64,000 nt of DNA from Bacteroidaceae bacterium (GCA_017408685.1 JAFQUE010000018.1:1-64000), one strand, 5' to 3'. Shown: positions 46,183 through 55,973, counted from the first letter of the stretch. Numbers and translations are program-made. Notes: generated by a model not told the origin, from the sequence alone.

Positions 46183-47466
46183 ATGATGACATACGAAGAG
46201 ACTGTCACATATCTTTACAATTGCGCACCGCCCTTCCAGCAAGTTGGCGGTGCTGCTTACAAAGAGGGGCTTTCAACCACCATAGCACTCGACAACCATT
46301 TGGGCAACCCGCACTGCAGGTTCCGCACAATACATGTAGCGGGCACCAACGGTAAAGGTTCCACCTCGCACACCATTGCTGCAATACTGCAGGAGAGCGG
46401 TTACAAGGTAGGACTTTACACATCGCCTCACCTCATTGATTTCCGCGAAAGAATGAGAGTGAACGGCATTGTTGCGCCCAAGGAATATGTAGTGGAGTTT
46501 GTAGAGAGACACAGGGAGTTCTTCGAACCGCTGAACCCATCGTTCTTTGAACTGACGACTGCAATGGCATTCAATTACTTTGCCGAACAGGAAGTTGACA
46601 TTGCAGTAGTGGAAGTGGGCCTTGGAGGGCGCTTGGACTGTACAAACATAATAACTCCGAAACTCTGTATTATAACAAACATAAGTCCTGACCACACGCA
46701 ATTCTTAGGCAACACCTTGGAGGAGATTGCGACAGAGAAGGCCGGCATAATAAAATGCGGGATACCGGTGGTAATCGGGGAAACAACAGAGGCAACTGAA
46801 AAGGTGTTCCGCACAAAGGCAAATGAAGTCGGGGCTCCAATAATTTTTACCGAAGACGAAGAACCGCTTATCAGCGCCACACCCAAGGGAAGCGGGTTTG
46901 AGTATAGCACAAAGAACCACGGCATAATCAACGGAGAATTAGGCGGTTATTGCCAAGAAAAGAACGCCGCAACCATTCTTACGGCAATTGAAAGACTAAA
47001 GCAAGATGGCTACAACATAACCGAGGATTCAATACGAAAAGGTTTTACAAGCGTAACAAAACTGACCGGCCTGATGGGGCGTTGGCAAACCATTGGAGAG
47101 AGACCGCGGACCGTATGCGACGCAGGACACAACATCGGCGGCATTGAGTACATTGTAAAGCAATTGAAGGCACAGGAGTGCGATACGTTGCGCATTGTAT
47201 TCGGAATGGTAAGTGACAAGGACATCACCTCCGTTTTGAAGATGTTGCCAAAGGAGGCAACATATTACTTTACCCAGGCAAGCATTAAACGCGCAATGCC
47301 GGCTGCAAAATTGCAAGAGAAAGCGGCAGCCTTTGGACTACAGGGCAGGCACTACCCTAACGTAAAGAGTGCATTATCGGCGGCAAAAACCGACAGTGCA
47401 GCAAATGATTTCATATTCGTGGGAGGAAGTTGTTTCGTTGTGGCAGACCTGTTGGCAAACCCGTAA
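46183..47466 (+). CDS. folC: Bifunctional dihydrofolate/folylpolyglutamate synthase
   Basis: 427 residues. The P-loop GTNGKGSTSHTIAA lies near residue 50, the ligase motif TSPHLIDFRERMRVNG follows, and the Mur-ligase-like VVEVGLGGRLDCTNI and DHTQFLGNT are present. The C-terminal domain has DAGHNIGGIEYIV. The enzyme adds glutamate to dihydropteroate and to folates. It begins ATGATG; either Met could start. It is in line with grpE-dnaJ and ends at a hairpin. Confidence 0.95.
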   Translation: MMTYEETVTYLYNCAPPFQQVGGAAYKEGLSTTIALDNHLGNPHCRFRTIHVAGTNGKGSTSHTIAAILQESGYKVGLYTSPHLIDFRERMRVNGIVAPKEYVVEFVERHREFFEPLNPSFFELTTAMAFNYFAEQEVDIAVVEVGLGGRLDCTNIITPKLCIITNISPDHTQFLGNTLEEIATEKAGIIKCGIPVVIGETTEATEKVFRTKANEVGAPIIFTEDEEPLISATPKGSGFEYSTKNHGIINGELGGYCQEKNAATILTAIERLKQDGYNITEDSIRKGFTSVTKLTGLMGRWQTIGERPRTVCDAGHNIGGIEYIVKQLKAQECDTLRIVFGMVSDKDITSVLKMLPKEATYYFTQASIKRAMPAAKLQEKAAAFGLQGRHYPNVKSALSAAKTDSAANDFIFVGGSCFVVADLLANP

Positions 47467-47494
47467 CAACATCCATAATACCTCCATTCCAACA

Positions 47495-47532
47495 CAAAAG
47501 CGCAAAGCGGCATACGCCATTTTGCGCTTTTG
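47495..47532 (+). terminator. Terminator of grpE-dnaJ-folC
   Basis: 12-base perfect outer arms CAAAAGCGCAAA/TTTGCGCTTTTG enclose a small inner hairpin, followed by CTAATTTTTATTT. Confidence 0.8.
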
Positions 47533-47614
47533 CTAATTTTTATTTACGATTTCCTTTGCGGGAAATCTTTTTTTTATTTTATTTGCGGAAGAATAGTTAC
47601 TAACTACCAGAAAT

Positions 47615-48700
47615 ATGAATTGTACAGAAAACAACCTTTCAGAATTGAAGGCCGCCGACTTCAAGAAGAGTATCGGCGGCAAGGAAACAGCGCTATTTAT
47701 CCTGAAGAACAAGGCAGGTAGCGAAGTTGCAATCACAAACTATGGAGGCGCAATCTGCAGCATTATGGTCCCGGACAAGAACGGCAACTATGCGAACGTA
47801 ATTCAGGGACACGACAGCATTGACAACCTCTTGAACAGCCCGGAACCATTCTTGAGCACACTCGTAGGACGTTACGGCAACCGTATATGCAAGGGCAAGT
47901 TCACCATTGACGGCAAAGAGTACAGCCTTGCCATAAACAACGGTCCCAACCACCTTCACGGCGGCCCCACAGGTTTCCATGCAAGAGTATGGGACGCAGA
48001 GCAGACCGACTGCCGTACATTGAAACTCCACTATCTCTCGGCCGACATGGAAGAGGGTTTCCCCGGCAACCTTGACGTGACAGTCATCTACACATTCACC
48101 GACGAGAACGAACTCAAAATCGATTATACAGCAACTACCGACAAGAAGACAATCGTAAACCTCACAAGCCACGGTTTCTTCTCTCTTTCGGGTATTGCAA
48201 ACCCCACAGCGACAATAGACAATCTCATTTGCGAAATCAATGCGGACTTCTACGTACCCATTGACGACACATCAGTGCCTTACGGTTGCATTGCACCGGT
48301 AAAGGGCACTGCTTTTGATTTTACCACACCTACAGAGGTTGGTGCACGCATTGACGCCGACGAAGAGCAGATAAAGCACGGCGCAGGTTATGACCACTGC
48401 TATGTGCTCAACAAAAGGGAAGTTGGCGAACTCAGTTTCGCAGCAAAGGTAACAGAGCCTGTCAGCGGCCGCACAATGGAGGTATACACAACCGAACCGG
48501 GCGTTCAGGTATACACATCGAACTGGCACAGCGGTTTTGCCGGCGCGCACGGAGCCACATTCCCCAAGCGCAGCGCAATCTGTTTCGAGGCACAGCATTT
48601 CCCCGACTCGCCTAACCGTGCACACTTCCCCAGCGTAGTATTGTGCCCCGGTGAAACTTACAGACAGGTTACCGTATATAAATTCGGAGTTGAGAAATAA
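47615..48700 (+). CDS. galM: Aldose 1-epimerase (mutarotase)
   Basis: 361 residues. Substrate-binding NGRYGNRI-type motif reads VGRYGNRICKG, the catalytic His region is NNGPNHLHGGPTGFH, and the catalytic Glu lies in CFEAQHFPDSPN near the end. No signal peptide, so cytosolic. It interconverts alpha and beta galactose. It is first in a three-gene galactose unit with a sugar transporter (39-base gap) and galK. Confidence 0.95.
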   Translation: MNCTENNLSELKAADFKKSIGGKETALFILKNKAGSEVAITNYGGAICSIMVPDKNGNYANVIQGHDSIDNLLNSPEPFLSTLVGRYGNRICKGKFTIDGKEYSLAINNGPNHLHGGPTGFHARVWDAEQTDCRTLKLHYLSADMEEGFPGNLDVTVIYTFTDENELKIDYTATTDKKTIVNLTSHGFFSLSGIANPTATIDNLICEINADFYVPIDDTSVPYGCIAPVKGTAFDFTTPTEVGARIDADEEQIKHGAGYDHCYVLNKREVGELSFAAKVTEPVSGRTMEVYTTEPGVQVYTSNWHSGFAGAHGATFPKRSAICFEAQHFPDSPNRAHFPSVVLCPGETYRQVTVYKFGVEK

Positions 48701-48739
48701 AACCAAAACAATTCATAACAAACTAAAATTTAAACAATC

Positions 48740-50005
48740 ATGAGTAATCAAAAGAAACAATGGGGAGCCATCATAGTAATGATTGCGCTCTTCGCAATGA
48801 TTGCCTTTGTGACAAACTTGTGTACACCTATGGCAACCATCATCAAGAACCAGGGACCAATCTCTAACGTGCTTGCACAGATTGGTAACTATGGTAACTT
48901 CATCGCATATCTTGTAATGGGTATTCCTGCAGGTATGCTCATTGCAAAGTACGGTTACAAAAAGACAGCCCTCATAGGCCTTGCAGTGGGTGCAACAGGT
49001 ATCATCATCCAGTGGGTCAGCGGTCTTCTCGATGTTGAGCAGAACCTGGGTTTGGTGTTTGCAGTTTACCTTGTAGGTGCTTTCATCGCAGGTCTTTGCA
49101 TGTGTATCCTCAACTGCGTTGTAAACCCAATGCTTAACCTCCTGGGCGGTGGCGGCAACAGCGGCAACCAGCTTATACAGATTGGTGGCGTGTTCAACTC
49201 TTCTGCTGCTGTAGCATGCTACATCCTCATGGGTGCGCTCATTTCCGACGCTACCAAGGCAAAGATTGCCGACGCTACACCGGCCCTCATGATTGCTCTT
49301 GCAATCTTTGTGGTTGCATTCATCGTAATCCTCTTCACAAAGATTGAGGAACCCGAGCAGGCACCTGTTCAGATAAGCCTCGTAAAGGGCGCCATGAAAC
49401 ACCGTCACTTCGCACTCGGTGCTTTGGCAATATTCCTTTACATGGGTATTGAGGTTGGTGTTCCCAACGCTGTACAGCAGATGTTGACATCAGCACCCTA
49501 CTCAATCCCCGCCGGTACTGTAGGTATGATTGTTGCCGTTTACTGGTTCATGATGCTCATAGGCCGTTTCGTAGGTGCAAGTATCGGCAGCAAGGTTTCA
49601 AGCCGCGCAATGGTTACAACAGTTTCTGTAGCGACATTGGTACTTGTATTGTTCGGTATGTATGCTCCTGCAATCGACGTTCCGTTCCCGGGTGTTGACT
49701 GGGGTAACCTCGAACTCATATGGCAGGACATCCCAATGGGTATCTTCTCATTCCTCCTTGTAGGTCTCTGCACATCTGTAATGTGGGGTGCGATCTTCAA
49801 CATGGCAGTTGAAGGCCTTGGCAAATACACTGCAGTTGCTTCAGGTATCTTCATGACAATGGTATTCGGTTGTGCCGTAATGATGGGTATCCAGGGTTAC
49901 GTGGCAGACTTGACAGACTACATGACAAGTTTCTGGGTAATCGTATTCTGTGCAGCATACCTGCTGTTCTATGCTCTTGTAGGTTCAAAACCGGCAAAGA
50001 AGTAA
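48740..50005 (+). CDS. MFS sugar transporter, probable glucose/galactose type
   Basis: 421 residues with about 12 hydrophobic segments. The pattern resembles the FucP/GluP branch, including GIPAGMLIAKYGYKK and the long Gly-rich loop LLGGGGNSGNQLIQIGGVFNS. Position between galM and galK makes galactose the likely substrate, which is inference. It lacks a signal peptide, as expected for an inner-membrane carrier. Codon choice here and in galK is strongly biased, which suggests high expression. Confidence 0.85.
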   Translation: MSNQKKQWGAIIVMIALFAMIAFVTNLCTPMATIIKNQGPISNVLAQIGNYGNFIAYLVMGIPAGMLIAKYGYKKTALIGLAVGATGIIIQWVSGLLDVEQNLGLVFAVYLVGAFIAGLCMCILNCVVNPMLNLLGGGGNSGNQLIQIGGVFNSSAAVACYILMGALISDATKAKIADATPALMIALAIFVVAFIVILFTKIEEPEQAPVQISLVKGAMKHRHFALGALAIFLYMGIEVGVPNAVQQMLTSAPYSIPAGTVGMIVAVYWFMMLIGRFVGASIGSKVSSRAMVTTVSVATLVLVLFGMYAPAIDVPFPGVDWGNLELIWQDIPMGIFSFLLVGLCTSVMWGAIFNMAVEGLGKYTAVASGIFMTMVFGCAVMMGIQGYVADLTDYMTSFWVIVFCAAYLLFYALVGSKPAKK

Positions 50006-50055
50006 TCTTTTAGACCTTATATAATATTTGTTCAACTACTAAATATTTTACAACT

Positions 50056-51210
50056 ATGGATATAGAATTTGTAAGAAGCCGTTTTATCAAGCACTTCGAT
50101 GGTACAACAGGAAGCATATACGCTTCTCCGGGCCGTATCAACCTCATTGGCGAGCACACTGACTACAACAATGGTTTTGTATTCCCCGGCGCTGTAGACA
50201 AGGGTATCATGGCCGAAATCAAACCTAACGGTACAGACAAGGTTTGCGCTTACTCTATTGACGAGAAGGACTATGTTGAGTTCGGTTTGAAGGAGGAGGA
50301 TGCTCCACGCGCTTCTTGGGCAAAATATATCTTCGGCGTATGCCGCGAGATGATTAAGCGTGGCGTTGACGTTAAGGGTTTCAACACTGCTTTTGCAGGT
50401 GATGTTCCTCTTGGCGCAGGCATGTCTTCATCGGCAGCACTTGAGAGCACATTCGCATACGCTCTCAACGACCTGTTCGGTGACAACAAGATTGACAAGT
50501 TCGAACTTGCAAAGGTGGGTCAGGCTACAGAGCACAACTATGTTGGTGTCAACTGCGGTATCATGGACCAGTTCGCAAGCGTATTCGGCAAGGCTGGCAG
50601 CCTTATCCGTCTCGACTGCCGCTCTTTGGAGTACCAGTACTTCCCATTCAAACCACAGGGTTACAAACTCGTTCTCTTGAACACATGCGTTAAGCACGAG
50701 TTGGTAGGTTCACCCTACAACGAGCGCCGTTTGAGTTGCGAGCGCGTTGCCGAGGTAATCAAGGCAAAGCACCCCGAGGTTGAGTCATTGCGCGACGCAA
50801 ACTTTGATATGCTCGAGGAGGTTAAGGCAGAGTTGAAACCGGAAGATTACAACCGTGCAAAGTATGTTATCGGTGAGGTTGTACGCGTACTCGATGTATG
50901 CGACGCTCTTGAGGCCGGCGACTACGAGACTGTAGGTAAGAAGATGTATGAGACACACTTCGGCTTGAGCAAGGATTATGAGGTAAGTTGCGAGGAACTT
51001 GACTTCCTTGTAGACGTTGCCATCGACTGCGGTGTTACCGGTTCACGTATGATGGGTGGCGGTTTCGGCGGTTGCACAATCAACCTTGTAAAGGAGGAAT
51101 TGTACGAAATCTTCATTGCAGAGGCCGAGAAGCGTTACAACGAGAAGTACGGCAAGGCACCAAAGGTGTACAACGTAGTTATCGGCGACGGTTCACGCAA
51201 AATCTGCTAA
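50056..51210 (+). CDS. galK: Galactokinase
   Basis: 384 residues of the GHMP fold. The galactose-binding motif GRINLIGEHTDYNNGFVFP is near residue 27, the ATP loop PLGAGMSSSAALES near residue 115, and the third motif GSRMMGGGFGGCTINL near the C-terminus. It phosphorylates galactose at C1. It follows the transporter by 50 bases and ends at a strong terminator. galT and galE are not adjacent. Confidence 0.97.
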   Translation: MDIEFVRSRFIKHFDGTTGSIYASPGRINLIGEHTDYNNGFVFPGAVDKGIMAEIKPNGTDKVCAYSIDEKDYVEFGLKEEDAPRASWAKYIFGVCREMIKRGVDVKGFNTAFAGDVPLGAGMSSSAALESTFAYALNDLFGDNKIDKFELAKVGQATEHNYVGVNCGIMDQFASVFGKAGSLIRLDCRSLEYQYFPFKPQGYKLVLLNTCVKHELVGSPYNERRLSCERVAEVIKAKHPEVESLRDANFDMLEEVKAELKPEDYNRAKYVIGEVVRVLDVCDALEAGDYETVGKKMYETHFGLSKDYEVSCEELDFLVDVAIDCGVTGSRMMGGGFGGCTINLVKEELYEIFIAEAEKRYNEKYGKAPKVYNVVIGDGSRKIC

Positions 51211-51230
51211 CCCAACCATAACCATTCATA

Positions 51231-51258
51231 TTGAGGCGATACCGCGGTATCGCCTCAA
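51231..51258 (+). terminator. Terminator of the galactose operon
   Basis: A 28-base perfect palindrome (arms TTGAGGCGATACCG and its complement) followed by TTGTTTTTAT. Confidence 0.9.
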
Positions 51259-51384
51259 TTGTTTTTATCATAGGACAACTCAACTGCAGGAATATTTGAT
51301 ATAGAACAATCATAGATAGCGGAATTGTTTTCAGCATTTACCTTTTTTAACATTATTATTTGCTTTTTAATAAAAAATAAGTAA

Positions 51385-51392
51385 TATTTTTG
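51385..51392 (+). promoter_or_regulatory. Promoter of the 157-residue lipoprotein
   Basis: TATTTTTG fits TAnnTTTG, with TTTG at 51359-51362 as -33, 22 bases away. The leader is about 18 bases. Confidence 0.6.
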
Positions 51393-51416
51393 TAAAAACC
51401 TTAAATAACAAATACT

Positions 51417-51890
51417 ATGAAAAACTTATTCAAACTATTCGCAGTGGCAGTAGTAGTTCTGTCATTCGCAAGTTGTGCAACTTATCAGAAGCAGGCTCCA
51501 ATTATGGGTATCAACAGCAACACAGTTAATACTTATGTCAAGGCTGACCTCGATTACAAGAATGCAAAGAAAGTTGAGGGCAAGATTGAGAGCAAGAAAC
51601 TCTTCGGTTTCATCAACCTCAATTTCAACGGCGACAAGACTCTTAAGAGCACAAACCGTTATCGCAACCTTACAAAGACAGAGGCACAGGCTTTGTATCG
51701 TGCAAAGGAGTTGAATAACGTTGACATCATCCTTGAGCCAGAGTTCGAAAGAGAGACTCACAGTTGGTTCTTCGGTGCATACAAGAAAGAAGTTGTAATT
51801 GTCAAGGGTTGGGGTATCAACATCAAAGGTATTAAAGAAGATACAATGATGAACCCACACATGCCGGTAGGTGGTGGCCTTTTCAACTAA
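51417..51890 (+). CDS. Small lipoprotein of unknown function
   Basis: 157 residues with a lipobox ending at Cys20 (SFASCATYQ). The mature region is basic and beta-rich, with KVEGKIESKKLFGFINLNFNGDK, a helix SNRYRNLTKTEAQALYRAKEL and FEREtype strands. No family recognised. An inverted repeat and a second exported-protein gene follow. The codon use resembles the strongly expressed galK region. Confidence 0.75.
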   Translation: MKNLFKLFAVAVVVLSFASCATYQKQAPIMGINSNTVNTYVKADLDYKNAKKVEGKIESKKLFGFINLNFNGDKTLKSTNRYRNLTKTEAQALYRAKELNNVDIILEPEFERETHSWFFGAYKKEVVIVKGWGINIKGIKEDTMMNPHMPVGGGLFN

Positions 51891-51923
51891 TAGGAATTAG
51901 AGAGAGTATCTCATAAATAAATG

Positions 51924-51972
51924 TAATCTTACTCAAGGCTACGGAAACAATTCGTATTCTTGAGTAAGATTA
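51924..51972 (+). promoter_or_regulatory. 14-bp perfect inverted repeat ahead of the next gene
   Basis: TAATCTTACTCAAG (51924-51937) pairs with its complement at 51959-51972 across a 21-base loop. The stem ends 14 bases before the ATG at 51987. There is no T-run after it, so it looks less like a terminator than like a leader hairpin or binding site. Confidence 0.65.
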
Positions 51973-51986
51973 TTAATAAGATTGAC

Positions 51987-52628
51987 ATGACAAGATTAAT
52001 CAAGACAACAGTACTGTGTGCCATCATGGCACTCGTTTCCCAGTTTGCACAGGCACAGTCGCCGCTGGATGGCATTTTCAAGGCTTCAGAACGTGCTCAA
52101 AAAGCAGAAGAAGCAAGGGGCAAATACAAAGTAGAAGCAAACAAGAGCATAACCATGACAAAAGTCTTTGACGGACTTAACATGGACGCGAAGAAAGGTT
52201 TGGAGGTAGCCAGCCAGTATATTGAGGAAGCATACCAATTGTGTCGTTTCTCAATTGATGTCGTTAACGATGAGAAGAACTTCGTGATAGCCAAGGGTAC
52301 ATTTGAAAACTTTGAGACATATTCATTCATACCTCACGAGTACATCTTCAATGCTCCAATAACAATACGTTTTGACGCAAAGGAAGGGCGCCTGCGCATG
52401 ATGGCAATACTTACCACATATGAAGGCACACGCATGATGCACAATGACTATAGTCCATTCAGCGAAAACATATCAGAACTCCCGCCTGTAAACGAGAACA
52501 GCACAGAGAAGAAAAAGATGTATACTAAAGTATTCGTAACACTCTTCAATAAAGTTCAGGAACTGTTCGATGAGGCAGAAGCATTCATACAAAGTCATAA
52601 CGGAATAGAGGTTGACGAAGATTGGTAA
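51987..52628 (+). CDS. Exported protein, possibly DUF4468-like
   Basis: 213 residues from the ATG at 51987. The frame is open from a TTG at 51960, but MTRLIKTTVLCAIMALVSQFAQAQ is a normal signal peptide. The mature region (ITMTKVFDGLNMDAKKGLEVASQYIEEAY, IAKGTFENFETYSFIPHEYIFNAPITIRFDAKEGRLRM) has the helix-strand pattern of DUF4468 proteins with a TBP-like fold. The resemblance is by eye and weak. It sits between the lipoprotein and the barrel gene. Confidence 0.65.
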   Translation: MTRLIKTTVLCAIMALVSQFAQAQSPLDGIFKASERAQKAEEARGKYKVEANKSITMTKVFDGLNMDAKKGLEVASQYIEEAYQLCRFSIDVVNDEKNFVIAKGTFENFETYSFIPHEYIFNAPITIRFDAKEGRLRMMAILTTYEGTRMMHNDYSPFSENISELPPVNENSTEKKKMYTKVFVTLFNKVQELFDEAEAFIQSHNGIEVDEDW

Positions 52629-52696
52629 ACAGAATATGGACGCCACAAAAATGTAACGTTCAGTTTTATTAATTACACTCATTAAATTAAAACAAC

Positions 52697-53488
52697 ATGA
52701 AAAAGATTATTTTATCAGCAATTACATTCTGCCTCTTTGCTTTTGGTACAGCAAATGCACAATCAGAGCAAACAGAGGCATATTTTGGTGCAGAGCAAGG
52801 CAGTTTTGCAATTACTGTTGGTGCAGACCCTGTAATCAACTTTGTTGGAAACATGTTCAACGGTACTGAGGACAACAGTCTTTCAGGACTTGGTGGCAGA
52901 CTTGAAGGAAAGTATTACTTGAGCAACGCGTTCTCGGTAAAGGCCGGAGTTCGTTTCAATAACTCCAAGACAAAAAGATTTACCTATAATCCGGATGATA
53001 AGGACAACAAAGAGGTCATCAATGAAAGGACACAAGGCAGCAGAGAATTTGACATCAATTTAGGTCTTCAGTACAACTTCCGCGCAGGCAAGCGTATGCA
53101 ACCGTTTATTGGCGCAGATATCTTTTATGGTAGAATAAATTCCAACTTTGATATTGACGAAGACTTCAACGCCACATGGGAAGAAATGGGATATGAAGTC
53201 AATCAATTTGACGAATATACTAAAACATCAACACCGACAAATGCTTTTGGTTTCTTTGCGAACATAGGTATTGAATACTTCATAGGCAAGAAAGTCTCAA
53301 TAAGCGCAGCATTTGACCTTGGCGTATATGTTTACAACAAAAAACAGATTTCAGAGTTTAAGACAGAAAGCGACGAGTACACCGGTGAGGAAATTGACGC
53401 TAAAAACTATAGTATGAAGACAAGCAAGACTACACGCTTCGGTACAGGTTTGATGAACGGCAATATCGCATTCAATTTCTACTTCTAA
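52697..53488 (+). CDS. Outer-membrane beta-barrel protein
   Basis: 263 residues. The signal peptide ends near residue 21 (TANAQS). Strands such as GGRLEGKYYLS, SVKAGVRFNNSKT, INLGLQYNFRAG and VSISAAFDLGVYVY alternate to a terminal NIAFNFYF with a C-terminal Phe. The size suggests 10-12 strands with long polar loops. The gene lies 68 bases after the previous one and ends at a strong terminator. Confidence 0.85.
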   Translation: MKKIILSAITFCLFAFGTANAQSEQTEAYFGAEQGSFAITVGADPVINFVGNMFNGTEDNSLSGLGGRLEGKYYLSNAFSVKAGVRFNNSKTKRFTYNPDDKDNKEVINERTQGSREFDINLGLQYNFRAGKRMQPFIGADIFYGRINSNFDIDEDFNATWEEMGYEVNQFDEYTKTSTPTNAFGFFANIGIEYFIGKKVSISAAFDLGVYVYNKKQISEFKTESDEYTGEEIDAKNYSMKTSKTTRFGTGLMNGNIAFNFYF

Positions 53489-53502
53489 TCACAGACAACA
53501 GC

Positions 53503-53546
53503 GTAAACAAAACAGTAGCCATGACCATGGCTACTGTTTTGTTTAC
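53503..53546. terminator. Bidirectional terminator between barrel and tex genes
   Basis: Perfect 20-base arms (53503-53522 and 53527-53546) with a 4-base loop; the outer parts are A/T-rich in both directions. Confidence 0.88.
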
Positions 53547-53572
53547 ACAATTACTTAAAAATCTGCAATATT

Positions 53573-55684
53573 CTATACGGACCTCATTGAAAGCGAAATT
53601 CTCCTTCTTTTCAAGTCTACCTCAACAACCTTCACCATTACCTGTTGCCCAAGTCTGACGACATCGTTTGGAGATGACACATACTTGTCGGCAAGTTGGG
53701 AAATATGGACCAAGCCATCCTGATGGACACCGATATTCACAAATGCGCCGAAGGCTGTGATGTTGGATACAAGACCTGGGAGAACCATGCCAATGTGCAG
53801 GTCTTCAATCCCATGGACATTCGGGTCAAAGGAGAATGCCCTTGCCTGCTCACGGGGGTCAAGACCGCGTTTGTTGAGTGAATCCATAATATCGGTAAGA
53901 GTGGGCATTCCCACTTTGTCGGTAACATAATTGGCAAGGGTAACTTTCTTGCGAAGTTCGGCGTTAGAGATGAACTCTTCAAGAGAAACAGCGGAATCCT
54001 TGGCCATTTTCACAACAATATTATAGGATTCGGGGTGCACCGCCGTGTTGTCGAGCGGTTCATCACCACCAACGACACGCAAAAAGCCTGCAGCCTGTTC
54101 AAAGGCCTTGCTACCAAGACGTGGCACTTTAAGAAGTTCCTTACGGGTCCGGAAATCGCCATTGGCGGCGCGAAATTTAACAATATTCTCGGCCAGAGAA
54201 GGACCAAGACCCGATATGTGGGTCAGTATCTGCTTGGTGGCAGTATTAAGGTTCACACCAACCCTGTTCACACAACTCTCCACAACGACATCGAGCCGTT
54301 CCTTCAGTTTACCCTGGTCAACGCTATGCTGGTACTGTCCCACCCCTATCGAGCGCGGCTCAATCTTCACGAGTTCCGACAAAGGGTCAATGAGACGACG
54401 ACCTATTGAGACAGCCCCGCGCACAGTAACATCCTCATCGGGGAACTCCTCGCGGGCAACGGCCGAAGCGGAATAGACCGAAGCACCGTCTTCGTTTACA
54501 GAGAAGATGTCGGCAGCAAGACCAAGATTGCGCACAAAATCTTCGGTCTCTCGCCCTGCCGTACCGTTACCTATGGCAAAAGCCTCAATGGCATAATCTT
54601 TGACCAAAGAAGTTATTATATGTGCAGCGCCTTCGCGGTCGTTCTGCGGGGGGTGAGGATAGATTACTGTGTGACGTACAAGATTTCCTTGTGAATCGAG
54701 AACTACCACCTTGCAGCCGGTGCGGAAACCGGGGTCAATGGCAAGTACCCTCTTCTGCCCTAACGGCGATGACATGAGAAGTTGACGCAGGTTCTCGGCA
54801 AAAACAGCGATTGCTTCATCATCGGCCTTCTCTTTAGCGGCATTACGTGTCTCATTCTCTATTGAAGGCGCAAGAAGACGTTTGTAACCGTCGGCAATGG
54901 CAAGTTCCATATATTCACGCGCGGGAGAGAAACGCTTGACAAGGCGGCGGTTGAGCTGCGATATTGCCTCCTCGGCGTCAACAGTGACCGAGACACGCAA
55001 ATACCCCTCGTCCTCGCCGCGCATTATGGCAAGCAGGCGGTGCGATGATATACGGGAAATACTCTCCTGCCATTCATAATAGTCGGAATATTTTATTCCA
55101 TCACCCTCCTTGCCTTTGATTACCTTTGATACAAGCAACCCATGGCGTGAAAAGAGACGCCTTACGACATTGCGGGCACCTTCGTCCTCGGAAACACGCT
55201 CGGCAATGATGTCGCATGCACCTGCTACGGCGTCATCGGCAGTGGGAACATCGGCACAAACAAAACCACGGGCCCTACCCTTGACGTCGTTGCACTGCTG
55301 TTGCATGATTAGGTCGGCTAACGGTTCAAGACCACGTTCGCGTGCTATGGTAGCACGTGTGCGGCGCTTGGGCCTGTATGGCAGATATATATCCTCAAGT
55401 TCAAGCGAATCGTAACAGTCGTCAATGCGTTTCTTGAGTTCAGGAGTAAGTTTTCCTTGCTGCTCTATGGTAACTATTATGGTTTCCTTGCGTTGCACGA
55501 GAGCCTTCATTTTCTCATACACATCCTTTATGTTGCCTATTGCGACCTCATCCATTGAACCGGTGACCTCCTTACGGTAACGTGCAATGAACGGCACCGT
55601 AGCACCGCCCTCGAGCAAATCCACAGTGTTTCTTACCTTGTCGGCCTGAAGGCCCAACTGCTTTGATATAATATTTATGAGCAT
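53573..55684 (-). CDS. tex: Tex-family RNA-binding transcription accessory protein
   Basis: 703 residues. The N-terminal helical Tex domain includes GGATVPFIARYRKEVTGSMDE, a YqgF-like domain has LAIDPGFRTGCKVVVLD, and HhH motifs follow (LNTATKQILTHISGLGPSLAENIVKFR). A C-terminal S1 domain covers about 630-703 (GMVLPGLVSNITAFGAFVNIGVHQDGLVHISQ). Tex proteins bind nucleic acid at the transcription apparatus. It stands alone between terminators, convergent with the barrel gene. Confidence 0.95.
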   Translation of the reverse strand: MLINIISKQLGLQADKVRNTVDLLEGGATVPFIARYRKEVTGSMDEVAIGNIKDVYEKMKALVQRKETIIVTIEQQGKLTPELKKRIDDCYDSLELEDIYLPYRPKRRTRATIARERGLEPLADLIMQQQCNDVKGRARGFVCADVPTADDAVAGACDIIAERVSEDEGARNVVRRLFSRHGLLVSKVIKGKEGDGIKYSDYYEWQESISRISSHRLLAIMRGEDEGYLRVSVTVDAEEAISQLNRRLVKRFSPAREYMELAIADGYKRLLAPSIENETRNAAKEKADDEAIAVFAENLRQLLMSSPLGQKRVLAIDPGFRTGCKVVVLDSQGNLVRHTVIYPHPPQNDREGAAHIITSLVKDYAIEAFAIGNGTAGRETEDFVRNLGLAADIFSVNEDGASVYSASAVAREEFPDEDVTVRGAVSIGRRLIDPLSELVKIEPRSIGVGQYQHSVDQGKLKERLDVVVESCVNRVGVNLNTATKQILTHISGLGPSLAENIVKFRAANGDFRTRKELLKVPRLGSKAFEQAAGFLRVVGGDEPLDNTAVHPESYNIVVKMAKDSAVSLEEFISNAELRKKVTLANYVTDKVGMPTLTDIMDSLNKRGLDPREQARAFSFDPNVHGIEDLHIGMVLPGLVSNITAFGAFVNIGVHQDGLVHISQLADKYVSSPNDVVRLGQQVMVKVVEVDLKRRRISLSMRSV

Positions 55685-55712
55685 AAACGTTGTTTAATTT
55701 GTTTTTGACATA

Positions 55713-55720
55713 CGAAGATA
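55713..55720 (-). promoter_or_regulatory. -7 box of tex
   Basis: TATCTTCG on the minus strand, 29 bases before the tex start; no clear -33. Confidence 0.4.
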
Positions 55721-55879
55721 ATACAAAGGAGCACATAAATTGGATAACTATTTGCAAAAAGAGAATAAATTATTTACAATTCCAACAGCGAGTGCAAAAA
55801 GACGCAAGGTTGTGCAAATATTTATGAACAAGCGGCAAAATCGTCATTCAATTATATTCCACATTCAAACAAAAAGTAT

Positions 55880-55887
55880 TACTTTTG
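55880..55887 (+). promoter_or_regulatory. -7 box of tkt
   Basis: TACTTTTG fits TAnnTTTG, 87 bases before the tkt ATG; no clear -33 TTTG. The rest of the 289-bp tex/tkt intergenic region shows no gene. Confidence 0.5.
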
Positions 55888-55973
55888 TAACAATTTGAGG
55901 GAAGGTACACCCATAACGGGACACTTTCCGGACCATATTAGCAAATAATACCATATAACTATACCTTAAAGAT

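Noticed and set aside
48713..49408. A 231-codon minus-strand open frame opposite the galactose transporter
   Set aside because: It is the antisense shadow of a strongly biased transporter gene, is rich in Cys and His as such shadows are, and matches no protein logic.
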